DNA of 64,000 nucleotides from Streptomyces sp. NBC_00271. Lineage in GTDB: Bacteria > Actinomycetota > Actinomycetes > Streptomycetales > Streptomycetaceae. The stretch is taken from the NCBI RefSeq assembly GCF_036178845.1, contig NZ_CP108070.1:8804001-8868000 (forward strand). The letters are read 5' to 3'. Positions 9,677-17,572 of this stretch are shown here, piece by piece; the stretch's first letter is position 1, and every line of letters begins with the position of its first letter. The notes under the pieces are model-generated. The model saw only the letters and a list, made by a program, of their open reading frames with translations. It ran no database searches and had not been told where the DNA came from. Made by a program: the position numbers and the translations under genes.

Positions 9677-10399
9677 TCATCCGGCCACAGGAAGCCCCGC
9701 CGTGCGCAGGACCCTGCGCTCGGCGTCGACCGCGAACACCTCGCACCCCTCGCGCGACGCGGCCCACTCGACGCCCTCCGCGCCCATCGCGAACGCCGCT
9801 GTCGCCGTCGCGTCCGCCTCGGTCAGTGACGGCGCCACGACGGTGACGCTGAGCAGCCCGGTGGCCGGCCGGCCGGTGCGCCCGTCGAGGATGTGGTCCC
9901 CGCGTTCGTAGCGCGCGGAGGTCGCGACCGCGCCGTCGGTGATCTCCAGCACCGTGCACAGCCGGTCGGCCCGCTCGGGATGGCGTACGCCCACCCGCCA
10001 GGGACCGCCCGCGGCCACCACGTCACCACCGGCGTTCAGACAGAACCGGGAGGTCCCCCGACCGCTGAGGAGATTCGCGGCCCGCTGCACCGACCAGCCC
10101 TTCACCATCGCGCAGGGATCCAGACCGCGGCCGGGCAGCCGCACGTCGAACGCGCCGCCGGTCGCGATCCGGTACTCCTCGCACAGGCCGAGGACCTCGG
10201 TCAGGTCCGGGCTGAGCTCGTGGGGGGTGAGCTCACCCCGGTCGAGCCGGGACACCTCGCTGTCCGCACGGAACGGGCTGAAGCGGGCGTCGACCTCGCG
10301 CAGCCACGCGAACACGGGGTCCGCGGTCTTCTCGGACGCGCTCTCGTCGTCGATCCGCAGTGAGACCGGGAACCCCATGACCTGTTCGACGCGCCGCAT
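9677..10399 (-). CDS. apbE: FAD:protein FMN transferase
   Basis: A 240-residue ApbE-family protein that would transfer FMN from FAD to a threonine of a partner flavoprotein. Visible are the N-terminal MGFPVSLRI strand, the glycine-rich AGGDVVAAGG segment and the C-terminal metal/FAD-binding block DGRTGRPATGLLSVTVVAP followed by TEADATATAAFAMG. It is shorter than Gram-negative ApbE lipoproteins and has no obvious signal peptide. It begins 4 bases after the stop of the FMN-binding protein gene, with AAGGGA as ribosome binding site, and is the last gene of a three-gene operon. The obvious substrate is its neighbour, which carries an SGATIT acceptor motif. Confidence 0.92.
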   Translation of the reverse strand: MRRVEQVMGFPVSLRIDDESASEKTADPVFAWLREVDARFSPFRADSEVSRLDRGELTPHELSPDLTEVLGLCEEYRIATGGAFDVRLPGRGLDPCAMVKGWSVQRAANLLSGRGTSRFCLNAGGDVVAAGGPWRVGVRHPERADRLCTVLEITDGAVATSARYERGDHILDGRTGRPATGLLSVTVVAPSLTEADATATAAFAMGAEGVEWAASREGCEVFAVDAERRVLRTAGLPVAG

Positions 10400-10403
10400 C
10401 CCG

Positions 10404-10883
10404 CTATCCCTTCGCGTCGAGGGCGGCCTGCAGCGACGTCACGTATCCGTCGCTGGTGATGGTGGCGCCGGACACCGAGTCGATGTCGGCGCTCTGGGCC
10501 TGGAGCGTCTCCTGGATCAGCTTCGGCACGGCCGCCGTGGTCTGCGGGTGGTTCGGCTGCTGGAGCATCCGCACCGAACTGATCTTGTCGCCCTCCAAGG
10601 TCACCTCCACCTGCACGGCGCCCTTGGAGGTGTTGACGGTGGAGCCCTGGACGACCTGGGAGGCCGCGGCCGAGGACGACGCGGACGAGGAAGGCGACGA
10701 CGACGAAGACGACGAGGAAGAGGGTGAAGAAGACGAAGACGATGAAGATGAAGACGATGAAGACGGGGTCGAGGCGGGCGCGGCGACCTCGGTGGTCGTC
10801 GTCGTACCGGTCGACGGTGCGTAGCGCCACAGCGGGATCAGACCGGCGATGGAGAGGGCCACTACAGGCAGTGCTCGTTTCAC
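10404..10883 (-). CDS. Secreted or anchored FMN-binding protein with poly-serine linker
   Basis: A 159-residue protein: a hydrophobic N-terminal signal or anchor (about 1-20), a Thr-rich stretch, a long almost pure serine linker (about 42-75), then an FMN-binding domain (about 78-157). The motif SGATITSDGY holds the threonine expected to receive FMN covalently from ApbE; the next gene encodes that enzyme. It probably shuttles electrons outside the membrane from the ferric-reductase-like protein encoded just upstream. GTG start. The linker is written in a TCG/TCT/TCA trinucleotide run (about 10680-10760), which is prone to length change. Function as an electron carrier is inferred from context. 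Confidence 0.9.
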   Translation of the reverse strand: MKRALPVVALSIAGLIPLWRYAPSTGTTTTTEVAAPASTPSSSSSSSSSSSSSPSSSSSSSSSPSSSASSSAAASQVVQGSTVNTSKGAVQVEVTLEGDKISSVRMLQQPNHPQTTAAVPKLIQETLQAQSADIDSVSGATITSDGYVTSLQAALDAKG

Positions 10884-10893
10884 GGTGTCTCTC

Positions 10894-12231
10894 TCATCCC
10901 GCCAGGCTGAAACGCTCGAAGTGGATCTGCGGCTTGGGCACGCCCAGGTCGCGCAGGGTGCGCAGCACCGCGCTCGTCATGGCGGGCGGCCCGCACACGA
11001 AGACGTCCCGTTCCGCGACGTCGGGCACGAGCCGCGCGAGCTCGCGCGGCGCCAGCTTGTCCGGCGTGGCCGGTCCGGTCACCACGTGCAGCTCGGCGCC
11101 CTTGGCGTACGCGAGCTCCCGCAGCTCGTCGAGGAGCACCGCGTCCCGGTCCGTGGCCACCCGGTAGATGAGCACGACATGGTCGTGCAGGTCCTCCAGC
11201 AGGGCCCGGATCGGGGTGATGCCCACGCCGCCCGCGACGAGCAGGGTCTCCGAGCGGGTGCGGTGCAGGGTGGTGAAGGCGCCGTAGGGGCCCTCGGCGA
11301 AGACCCGCGTGCCCACCTTCAGGTGCCGCAGGGCCGCGGTTCCCTCGCCGGCCGTCTTTGCGGTCAGCCGCAGCCGATTGCCGTCCGGGGCGGCCGACAG
11401 GGAGAACGGGTTGGCCTGCCACCAGCGGTCCTTGGTCAAGAACCGCCACAGGAAGAACTGCCCCGCCCGTGCGGGCAGCAGGTCGAGGTCGCGCCCGGTG
11501 ACGTAGATCGAGACGACGTTGTCGGACTCGGGGACGACGGCCGAGACCCGCAGCTGGTGGCGCAGGTTCCGCCACACCGGAAGGATCACCCGGCCCAGGA
11601 ACACCGAACCGAGCGCCACGCCCCACAGGCCCCACCAGTAGGCGGTGGCCGCGGACGAGGTGGTGAAGGTGGTGCCCACCGCGACCTGGTGCGTGAAGGC
11701 CAGCACCACCGCGACATACGTGTAGAGGTGGATGAAGTGCCAGGTCTCATAGGCCAGTCGGCGTCGCGCGAAGCGCGCCGACACCCCGCCGATCACGAGG
11801 ATCAGGGCCAGCGCGACGATCGCGCGCAGCACGCCCTCGGTCGTCGTGGCCAGCTCCACCAGCTCGTCCCAGAAGGACGCCGACGCCGCACCGGCGTAGC
11901 CGAGGGTGATGAACAGCGCGTGCGACAGCAGCGTCCACAGCAGGCCGAAGCCGACCCAGCGGTGCCAGGAGGTCAGCCGGTCCATGCCGATCCGGTGGTC
12001 GAGCCACGGCAGACGGGCGACCAGCAACAGCTGGAAGGCCATCAGGAGCGCCCCGTACAGCCCCGCCAGCCGGCCGAGCATGATCAGGGTGTCCGAGCCG
12101 GGCCCGGCCTGGAGGAAGAACACGGTCACGACGGTCGCGTTCGCGGCCAGCAGGGCGTACAGCCCGGTGCGGGCCACCACCTTCGGGCGTATCGCCGTCG
12201 GGGGCGGCTGGACACGTTCGACAGTGGTCAC
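10894..12231 (-). CDS. Ferric-reductase-like transmembrane flavocytochrome (NAD(P)H oxidoreductase)
   Basis: A 445-residue membrane protein. Six or so helices fill the N-terminal half, with histidines suited to haem ligation in LTSWHRWVGF, LLSHALF, ETWHFIHLY and FTHQVA. An FAD-binding barrel (ARAGQFFLWRF, NPFSLSAAP) and an NAD(P)-binding domain (AGGVGITPIRAL, FVCGPPAMT) follow. It should move electrons from cytosolic NAD(P)H across the membrane, probably to the FMN-binding protein encoded next. I chose the GTG preceded by GAGGAG; a TTG 81 bases upstream is open but lacks a ribosome binding site. The gene is divergent from a two-component system, its likely regulator. Confidence 0.9.
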   Translation of the reverse strand: MTTVERVQPPPTAIRPKVVARTGLYALLAANATVVTVFFLQAGPGSDTLIMLGRLAGLYGALLMAFQLLLVARLPWLDHRIGMDRLTSWHRWVGFGLLWTLLSHALFITLGYAGAASASFWDELVELATTTEGVLRAIVALALILVIGGVSARFARRRLAYETWHFIHLYTYVAVVLAFTHQVAVGTTFTTSSAATAYWWGLWGVALGSVFLGRVILPVWRNLRHQLRVSAVVPESDNVVSIYVTGRDLDLLPARAGQFFLWRFLTKDRWWQANPFSLSAAPDGNRLRLTAKTAGEGTAALRHLKVGTRVFAEGPYGAFTTLHRTRSETLLVAGGVGITPIRALLEDLHDHVVLIYRVATDRDAVLLDELRELAYAKGAELHVVTGPATPDKLAPRELARLVPDVAERDVFVCGPPAMTSAVLRTLRDLGVPKPQIHFERFSLAG

Positions 12232-12391
12232 GGAGAGCAGCTCCTCGTTCGGGTGTGGGGACACCGAGCCTGCCCGGTAAGAGCTGTCGTTTTCCTGTCG
12301 CTCAACTTTCAAGTGTTTATCGATGTGGATCAGGGACGCCGGCGGCTATGGCGTCGGCGGCCACGTCACGCACTATGAGCAGGTGGAAAAA

Positions 12392-13087
12392 GTGCGCCTC
12401 CTGGTCGTGGACGACGACCCTCCCATCGCCGACCTCGTCGCGACGGTCGCCCGCTACGAGGGCTGGGAGGCGATGACCGCGTACTCCGGAGAGGACGCGC
12501 TGCGCCGGGCCGCCGAGTTCCACCCCGACATCGTGGTGCTCGACCTGATGCTGCCCGGCCTCGACGGGTTCGCCGTCCTCGACCGGCTGCGGCAGTCCGG
12601 GACGATGGTGCCCGTCGTCTTCCTCACCGCCCGCGACGGCGTCGCGGACCGGGTCGCGGGCCTCACCCGAGGCGGCGACGACTACCTCGTCAAGCCGTTC
12701 GCCGTGGAGGAGCTCATGGCGCGGCTGCGGACCGTCCTGCGGCGCGCCGCGGGCCCCGGCTTCCAGCGCTCCGTGCTCCAGGTCGCCGACCTGACGATGG
12801 ACGAGGACACCCGTGAGGTGCGGCGCGCCGACCGGCTGCTCACCCTCACCCCGACCGAGTACGAGGTCCTGCGCTACCTCATGCGCAAGTCGCCCACCGT
12901 CCTCACCAAAGCGCAGATCCTCGACCACGTGTGGGAGTACGGCTTCGGCGGCCGCTCCAACGTGGTGGAACTCGTCGTCAGCCGGCTGCGCCGCAAGCTC
13001 GACGGCAACGGCGAGTCCGACAGCGGCGAGTCGCTCATCCACACCGTGCGCGGCGTCGGGTACGTGGTGCGGCAGGTTGCCGAGTGA
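12392..13087 (+). CDS. OmpR-family response regulator
   Basis: Receiver domain (VRLLVVDDDPP, phosphoacceptor Asp in VVLDLMLPGLDG, Thr in FLTARDG, Lys in YLVKPF) followed by an OmpR/PhoB winged helix (LTLTPTEYEVLRYL, IHTVRGVGYVVR). The GTG with AGGTGG upstream is preferred; an ATG at 12323 is open but has no ribosome binding site. Its last four bases overlap the start of the histidine kinase gene. The pair is transcribed away from the flavocytochrome operon, so control of that operon is the natural hypothesis. Confidence 0.92.
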   Translation: MRLLVVDDDPPIADLVATVARYEGWEAMTAYSGEDALRRAAEFHPDIVVLDLMLPGLDGFAVLDRLRQSGTMVPVVFLTARDGVADRVAGLTRGGDDYLVKPFAVEELMARLRTVLRRAAGPGFQRSVLQVADLTMDEDTREVRRADRLLTLTPTEYEVLRYLMRKSPTVLTKAQILDHVWEYGFGGRSNVVELVVSRLRRKLDGNGESDSGESLIHTVRGVGYVVRQVAE

Positions 13088-14577
13088 GCAGCCCCGGGAC
13101 CGGCGGTGCGCTGCGCCGTCTGCGGGGCGCCTACCGCCGCACACGCCTGGGCACCCGGCTGGCCCTCGGCATCGGCGTGCTGTCCCTCGTCGTGTTCGCC
13201 GTCGTCGGCACGGCCCTGACGACGTACATGAAGGAGTACCTCGAACGTCAGCTCGGCGAGCAGATGAAGCTCGTCCAGGTCACCCAGTCCAAGGACGCCC
13301 AGGCGCACGGCATCGTCCAGCGGCGGCCCTACTACGGCTGGTTCACCGCCGTGTACGACGTCCAGGGCCGCACGGCGGTCCTGCGCAAGCCCGCCGACGT
13401 CCCCGCCGACACCGCCGAACTCACCGCCGTCGCCCAGGCGTTGCCGGACGGAGGTGACGCGCACCTGCTGCGCACCGCGCACATCGCGGGGGAGGGCACG
13501 TACAAACTGCGTGCCTGCGAGGTCGAACCCGGCGTCGTCCTCGTCACCGCGGCGCCCATGCAGGACATGCAGGCCACCGTGCGGCAGCTGATCACGGTCC
13601 AGGTCGTCACCTTCGCGCTCGCCCTGCTCGGGCTCGTCGTGATCGGCCGGACGGTCCTGCGGCGCGGGCTGAAGCCCTTCAGCGACATGGCCCACACCGC
13701 CCGCGGCATCACCTCGCACAACCTCACCGGCTCGGCGGGGCTGGAGGTGCGGGCCGGGGGCGGGCGCGGTGGACCCGAGGTCGAGGAACTGCGCACCGCG
13801 TTCAACACCATGCTGGAGCACATCGACGACGCGCTCGCCGTCCGCACCGAGGCCGAGCAGCGACTGCGCCGGTTCGTCGCGGACGCCTCGCACGAGCTGC
13901 GTACGCCCCTGATGTCGGTACGCGGCTACGCGGACCTCTTCCAGTACGCGGCCGCCAACGAGCCCGAGGAACGCGAGAAGCACCTGGCCCGGCTGCGTGC
14001 CGAGGCCGCCAGGATGGGCGTACTCCTCGACGACCTGCTCCTCCTCGCCCGCCTGGACGCCGCCGAGGCGGAGACCCCGCTGCGGCTGGAGGACGCGGAC
14101 CTGACGGAACTGGCGCGGGAGGCCGCGGACGCCTTCCGCGCCGGGCGAGGGGAGCACGTGCTGTCCGTGACGGCCGGCCCCGACCCGGTGCGCCTGCGCC
14201 TGGACCCCCTGCGTATCCGGCAGGTCCTCGACAACCTGCTCACCAACGCCGCCATGCACACCCCGGCGGGGACGAAGGTGCGCCTGGAGGTGTCGGCCAC
14301 GGGGGCGGGGCAGGCGGTGCGCGTCGGCTCGTCCGGCACGGCGGTCGTGCGGGTCTCCGACTCCGGGCCCGGGATCCCGGCCGCCGACCAGGAACGGGTC
14401 TTCGACCGGTTCTACCGTGTCGACAAGGCCCGTAGCCGCGACCGCGGCGGCAGCGGGCTGGGCCTCGCGGTCGCCCGCTCACTGGTGCGGGCCCACGGCG
14501 GCACCATCGAGGTGACCAGCCGCCCCGGCTCGACGACGTTCACGATCCGGCTCCCCCTCCCGCCCGCGCTCCCGTGA
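13084..14577 (+). CDS. Sensor histidine kinase
   Basis: A 497-residue HisKA kinase. It has a first membrane helix near 25-45, an extracytoplasmic sensor segment (about 46-160), a second helix around 175-195, HAMP, the phosphoacceptor box FVADASHELRTPL, and an ATPase domain with NLLTNAAMHTP, VSDSGPGIP, FDRFYRVD and GGSGLGLAVA. GTG start, overlapping the regulator stop as GTGA, which indicates translational coupling. The sensor domain resembles nothing I can name. The signal may be redox or metal related, judging by the divergent flavocytochrome operon; that is inference. Confidence 0.92.
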   Translation: MSSPGTGGALRRLRGAYRRTRLGTRLALGIGVLSLVVFAVVGTALTTYMKEYLERQLGEQMKLVQVTQSKDAQAHGIVQRRPYYGWFTAVYDVQGRTAVLRKPADVPADTAELTAVAQALPDGGDAHLLRTAHIAGEGTYKLRACEVEPGVVLVTAAPMQDMQATVRQLITVQVVTFALALLGLVVIGRTVLRRGLKPFSDMAHTARGITSHNLTGSAGLEVRAGGGRGGPEVEELRTAFNTMLEHIDDALAVRTEAEQRLRRFVADASHELRTPLMSVRGYADLFQYAAANEPEEREKHLARLRAEAARMGVLLDDLLLLARLDAAEAETPLRLEDADLTELAREAADAFRAGRGEHVLSVTAGPDPVRLRLDPLRIRQVLDNLLTNAAMHTPAGTKVRLEVSATGAGQAVRVGSSGTAVVRVSDSGPGIPAADQERVFDRFYRVDKARSRDRGGSGLGLAVARSLVRAHGGTIEVTSRPGSTTFTIRLPLPPALP

Positions 14578-14628
14578 CCACGGGGGAGTACCTCCACACG
14601 GCCGCCGTCGGCTCGCGCAGCCGGTCGC

Positions 14629-15351
14629 TCAGCCGGTCGCGCGGACCGCGTCGCGGATCAGGTCGGCGACCAGCTTCGGCCGGGACACCGCGACGGCGTG
14701 CGAGGCGCCCTCGACCTCCACGATCGTCGCTCCCGCACGCTTCGCGCCGAAGCGCTCGACCTCGGGGTTGATCGCCTGGTCCGCGGCGGCGACCAGGGCC
14801 CAGGACGGCTTGGTCTTCCACGCGGCGGCGGTGGCCGTCTCCGTGAACGCCCCGGCGGCGAGCGGACGCTGGGCGACCGCCAGCACCTTGGTGACATCGG
14901 CGGGGACGTCCGCGGCGAAGACGGCCGGGAACGCCTCGGGGACGATGGTGACCTCGACGGCCGGGTCACCGCCCTCGACCGGATACGTGGCCTGCTTCAG
15001 GCTGCTGCCCAGCGGCGAGTCGGGGAAGCGCCCCTGCAACTCGCCCAGGCTCTCGCCCTCCTCGAGGACGTACGCCGCCACGAAGACCAGGCCGACCACG
15101 TTCTGCGCGGTGCCCGCGACGGTGATGACCGCGCCGCCGTAGGAGTGGCCGACCAGCACGACGGGGCCGTCGATCTGCGCGGCCACCGAGGCGATGTACG
15201 CGGCGTCGGAGGCGAGGGAGCGCAGCGGGTTCGGCGGCGCGACGACGGGAATGCCGTGGTTCTGCAGTTCCGCGATGACGCCGGACCAGCTGGCGGCGTC
15301 GGCGAAGGCACCGTGCACGAGCAGGGCGGTGGGGGTGGTGTTCCCGGACAT
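14629..15351 (-). CDS. Alpha/beta hydrolase
   Basis: A 240-residue small alpha/beta hydrolase. The oxyanion strand LLVHGAFADAASW, the nucleophile elbow GHSYGG and the C-terminal histidine in EGASHAVAVSRP give a complete Ser-His pair. An acidic residue in the ADQAIN region is the probable third member. Several relatives are annotated as esterases or chloroperoxidase-like hydrolases; the substrate cannot be told. ATG start with AAGGAG 8 bases upstream. It follows another hydrolase gene on the same strand after a short gap, probably one transcript. Confidence 0.88.
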   Translation of the reverse strand: MSGNTTPTALLVHGAFADAASWSGVIAELQNHGIPVVAPPNPLRSLASDAAYIASVAAQIDGPVVLVGHSYGGAVITVAGTAQNVVGLVFVAAYVLEEGESLGELQGRFPDSPLGSSLKQATYPVEGGDPAVEVTIVPEAFPAVFAADVPADVTKVLAVAQRPLAAGAFTETATAAAWKTKPSWALVAAADQAINPEVERFGAKRAGATIVEVEGASHAVAVSRPKLVADLIRDAVRATG

Positions 15352-15384
15352 GACTGTTTCTCCTTGTCGGTCTTGTGGACCCGG

Positions 15385-16356
15385 TCAGCCCGCGTGCAGC
15401 GCGGTGTGCAGCGTGCGGGTGGCCATCGTCAGCGCGGCCTCGGCGGCGTGGGTGCCGCGCAGGGTGTTGAGCATCACGAAGTCGTGGATGATGCCCTGGA
15501 AGCGGACGGCGGTGACGGGCACGCCGGCCTCGCGCAGCTTGCCCGCGTAGGCCTCGCCCTCGTCGCGCAGGACGTCGGCCTCGCCGGTGATGACCAGGGC
15601 CGGGGGCAGGCCGGTGAGCTGCTCGGTGGTGGCGCGCAGCGGGGAGGCGGTGATCTGGGCGCGATCGGCCTCGTCGGTCGTGTACTGGTCCCAGAACCAC
15701 TGCATGCCGTCGCGGCGCAGGAAGTAGCCGGTGGCGAACTGGTGGTAGGAGCCGGTGTCGAAGTTCGCGTCGGTGACCGGGTAGAACAGGACCTGCTGGA
15801 GCAGCGGGACATCGCCGCGCTCCTTGGCCATCAGGGTCAGCGCGGCGGTCATGTTGCCGCCGACGGAGTCGCCGGCCACCGCGAGGCGGCTGCCGTCCAG
15901 GCCCTTGGACGCGCCCTGCTGCACGACCCACCGGGCGACCGTGTAGTTCTGCTCGATGGCGACGGGGTAGCGGGCCTCGGGCGAGAGGTCGTACTCGGGG
16001 AAGACCACCGCGGCCTCGGCGCCGACGGCCAGTTCGCGGACCAGGCGGTCGTGGGTGTGGGCGTTGCCGAACACCCAGCCCGCGCCGTGGATGTAGAGGA
16101 TCACCGGGAGGATGCCGGTGACGCCGGCGGGCTTGACGATCCGGGCCCGGACGCTGCCCGTCGGACCGCCCGGGACGGTGACCCACTCCTCGTCGATGTC
16201 CGGCATCTCGATCTCGCCGGACTGCACCTCGTCGACGGCCTTGCGACCCTCCGCAGGCGCGAGGTCGAACAGGTACGGCGGATTGGCGGTGGCTTCCGCG
16301 AAGGCGGCGGCTGCCGGTTCCAGTACAGGCTTGACCGGCTCTACGGCGTCGGACAT
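15385..16356 (-). CDS. Hormone-sensitive-lipase-family esterase
   Basis: A 323-residue alpha/beta hydrolase fold-3 protein. The oxyanion-hole motif appears as YIHGAGWVFG (HGGG-like, with an Ala), the nucleophile as GDSVGG and the catalytic His within IIHDF. The Asp would come from the ALVITGEADVLRDEG segment. Such enzymes cleave short-chain esters or lactones in the cytoplasm. ATG start with CAGGAGA upstream, replacing a longer open frame. Immediately upstream on the same strand lies an AraC regulator that plausibly controls this and the next hydrolase. Confidence 0.88.
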   Translation of the reverse strand: MSDAVEPVKPVLEPAAAAFAEATANPPYLFDLAPAEGRKAVDEVQSGEIEMPDIDEEWVTVPGGPTGSVRARIVKPAGVTGILPVILYIHGAGWVFGNAHTHDRLVRELAVGAEAAVVFPEYDLSPEARYPVAIEQNYTVARWVVQQGASKGLDGSRLAVAGDSVGGNMTAALTLMAKERGDVPLLQQVLFYPVTDANFDTGSYHQFATGYFLRRDGMQWFWDQYTTDEADRAQITASPLRATTEQLTGLPPALVITGEADVLRDEGEAYAGKLREAGVPVTAVRFQGIIHDFVMLNTLRGTHAAEAALTMATRTLHTALHAG

Positions 16357-16494
16357 GGGGATCTCCTGAAGCGTCGTTCCTGGGTACGCCGGGCGATGCT
16401 CCGGCCTCGCAGCCACGCTAGAGGCGCGGTGCGGGCCTGAATGGTCCGTCAGCGCACGGCCGTTGAACTCACAGCGCCCAACGCGTCGACCGTC

Positions 16495-17475
16495 TCAGCG
16501 GCGGCCGGTGGGCGTGGCGCGGCCGACGGTGTCCCGCCATTCGCTGGGCGACATGCCGTACGCGGCCCGGAAGACCCGGCTGAAGTGGGTGGCGCTCATG
16601 AACCCCCAGCGGTTGGCCACCGCCGCGATGGTCCGACCGCCCCGGGCCCGGATCATCAGGTCCCGGCGGCACTCCTCGAGCCGGCGCCGCTGGATCCACC
16701 GGCCGACCGTGGTGCCCTCGTCCTGGAAGAGCCGGTGCAGATAGCGCGCGGAGATGTGATGGGCCCCGGCGATCGTCTCGGGGGAGAGGTTCTCGTCGGT
16801 CAGGTGCAGGTCGATGAACTCCAGGATCCGGGCCCTCAGTGGCGTCCGGGCGTCGGGCGTCGCGGTGGCGTCCCGGTTCAGCCGCTCGGTGGCGAGGGTG
16901 GCCAGCACGTTCACGGCGTTCCAGGCGAGCAGCTCGCCGACCGGCGGCAGGGACGAGGAGGCCGTGTCGGCGAGTTCCGACAGGAACGGTGACAGCAGGC
17001 TGCCCAGCCGGGACACACGGGGTACCGGTGTCCCCGCGAGCCGGGCCACATCGGCCGCGTCGAGCCCGAGCGACTCGTACGGCACGAGGAACACCTTCAT
17101 GCGGAAACGCTCGGGGAAGTCGAGCGTCGCCGGACCGTGCGCGTCGTAGAAGCAGATGTCTCCCGGCCCGAGGAAGACGTCCTCGGGCTGCCCCGGACCG
17201 TGCGCGCCGTTCCCGCCTCGCACGCCTGCCGCACCTCGTACGTCTGCCGCGCCCCGTATGCCTACGAAGAGGTACTCGCCGCTGTCCCGGGCGACCAACC
17301 GGTGTGCCCGCCGGGCCGGGTAGGGCCGGCCCGCCCCGGGCAGCTCCGCGGGCGCCGTGCCCGAGACGACGATGTCGAGGCCCATGGGCATGCGGCACCT
17401 ACCGGCCTCATCCGTCTCACCCGTCTCGTCCGTCTCACCGCGGTCGGTCCGAGTGGTGCTGAAACTGGACGTCAT
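16495..17475 (-). CDS. AraC-family transcriptional regulator
   Basis: A 326-residue AraC regulator with an N-terminal cupin-like ligand domain and a C-terminal double helix-turn-helix (LSPETIAGAHHISARYLHRL and WGFMSATHFSRVFRAAYGMS). ATG start with GGAGG upstream; an earlier ATG at 17544 is less likely. The segment around 17210-17270 encodes short repeats (AADVRGAAGVRGG), an unusual insertion in the ligand domain. The DNA-binding domain closely resembles the AraC gene at 19465-20262, so the two are probably paralogues. Confidence 0.88.
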   Translation of the reverse strand: MTSSFSTTRTDRGETDETGETDEAGRCRMPMGLDIVVSGTAPAELPGAGRPYPARRAHRLVARDSGEYLFVGIRGAADVRGAAGVRGGNGAHGPGQPEDVFLGPGDICFYDAHGPATLDFPERFRMKVFLVPYESLGLDAADVARLAGTPVPRVSRLGSLLSPFLSELADTASSSLPPVGELLAWNAVNVLATLATERLNRDATATPDARTPLRARILEFIDLHLTDENLSPETIAGAHHISARYLHRLFQDEGTTVGRWIQRRRLEECRRDLMIRARGGRTIAAVANRWGFMSATHFSRVFRAAYGMSPSEWRDTVGRATPTGRR

Positions 17476-17572
17476 CCGCCGTTGCCTCCGAGCCCTGCCG
17501 AACTGTCGAGAGGAGCGGCGACGCCTCGTGGGACGGTCGTCCACTCCGCTCGGAGAGTAGGTCGGGGCGAGT

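Noticed and set aside
10672..10780. Asp/Glu-rich plus-strand protein
   Set aside because: It is the antisense reading of the poly-serine linker codons of the FMN-binding protein.
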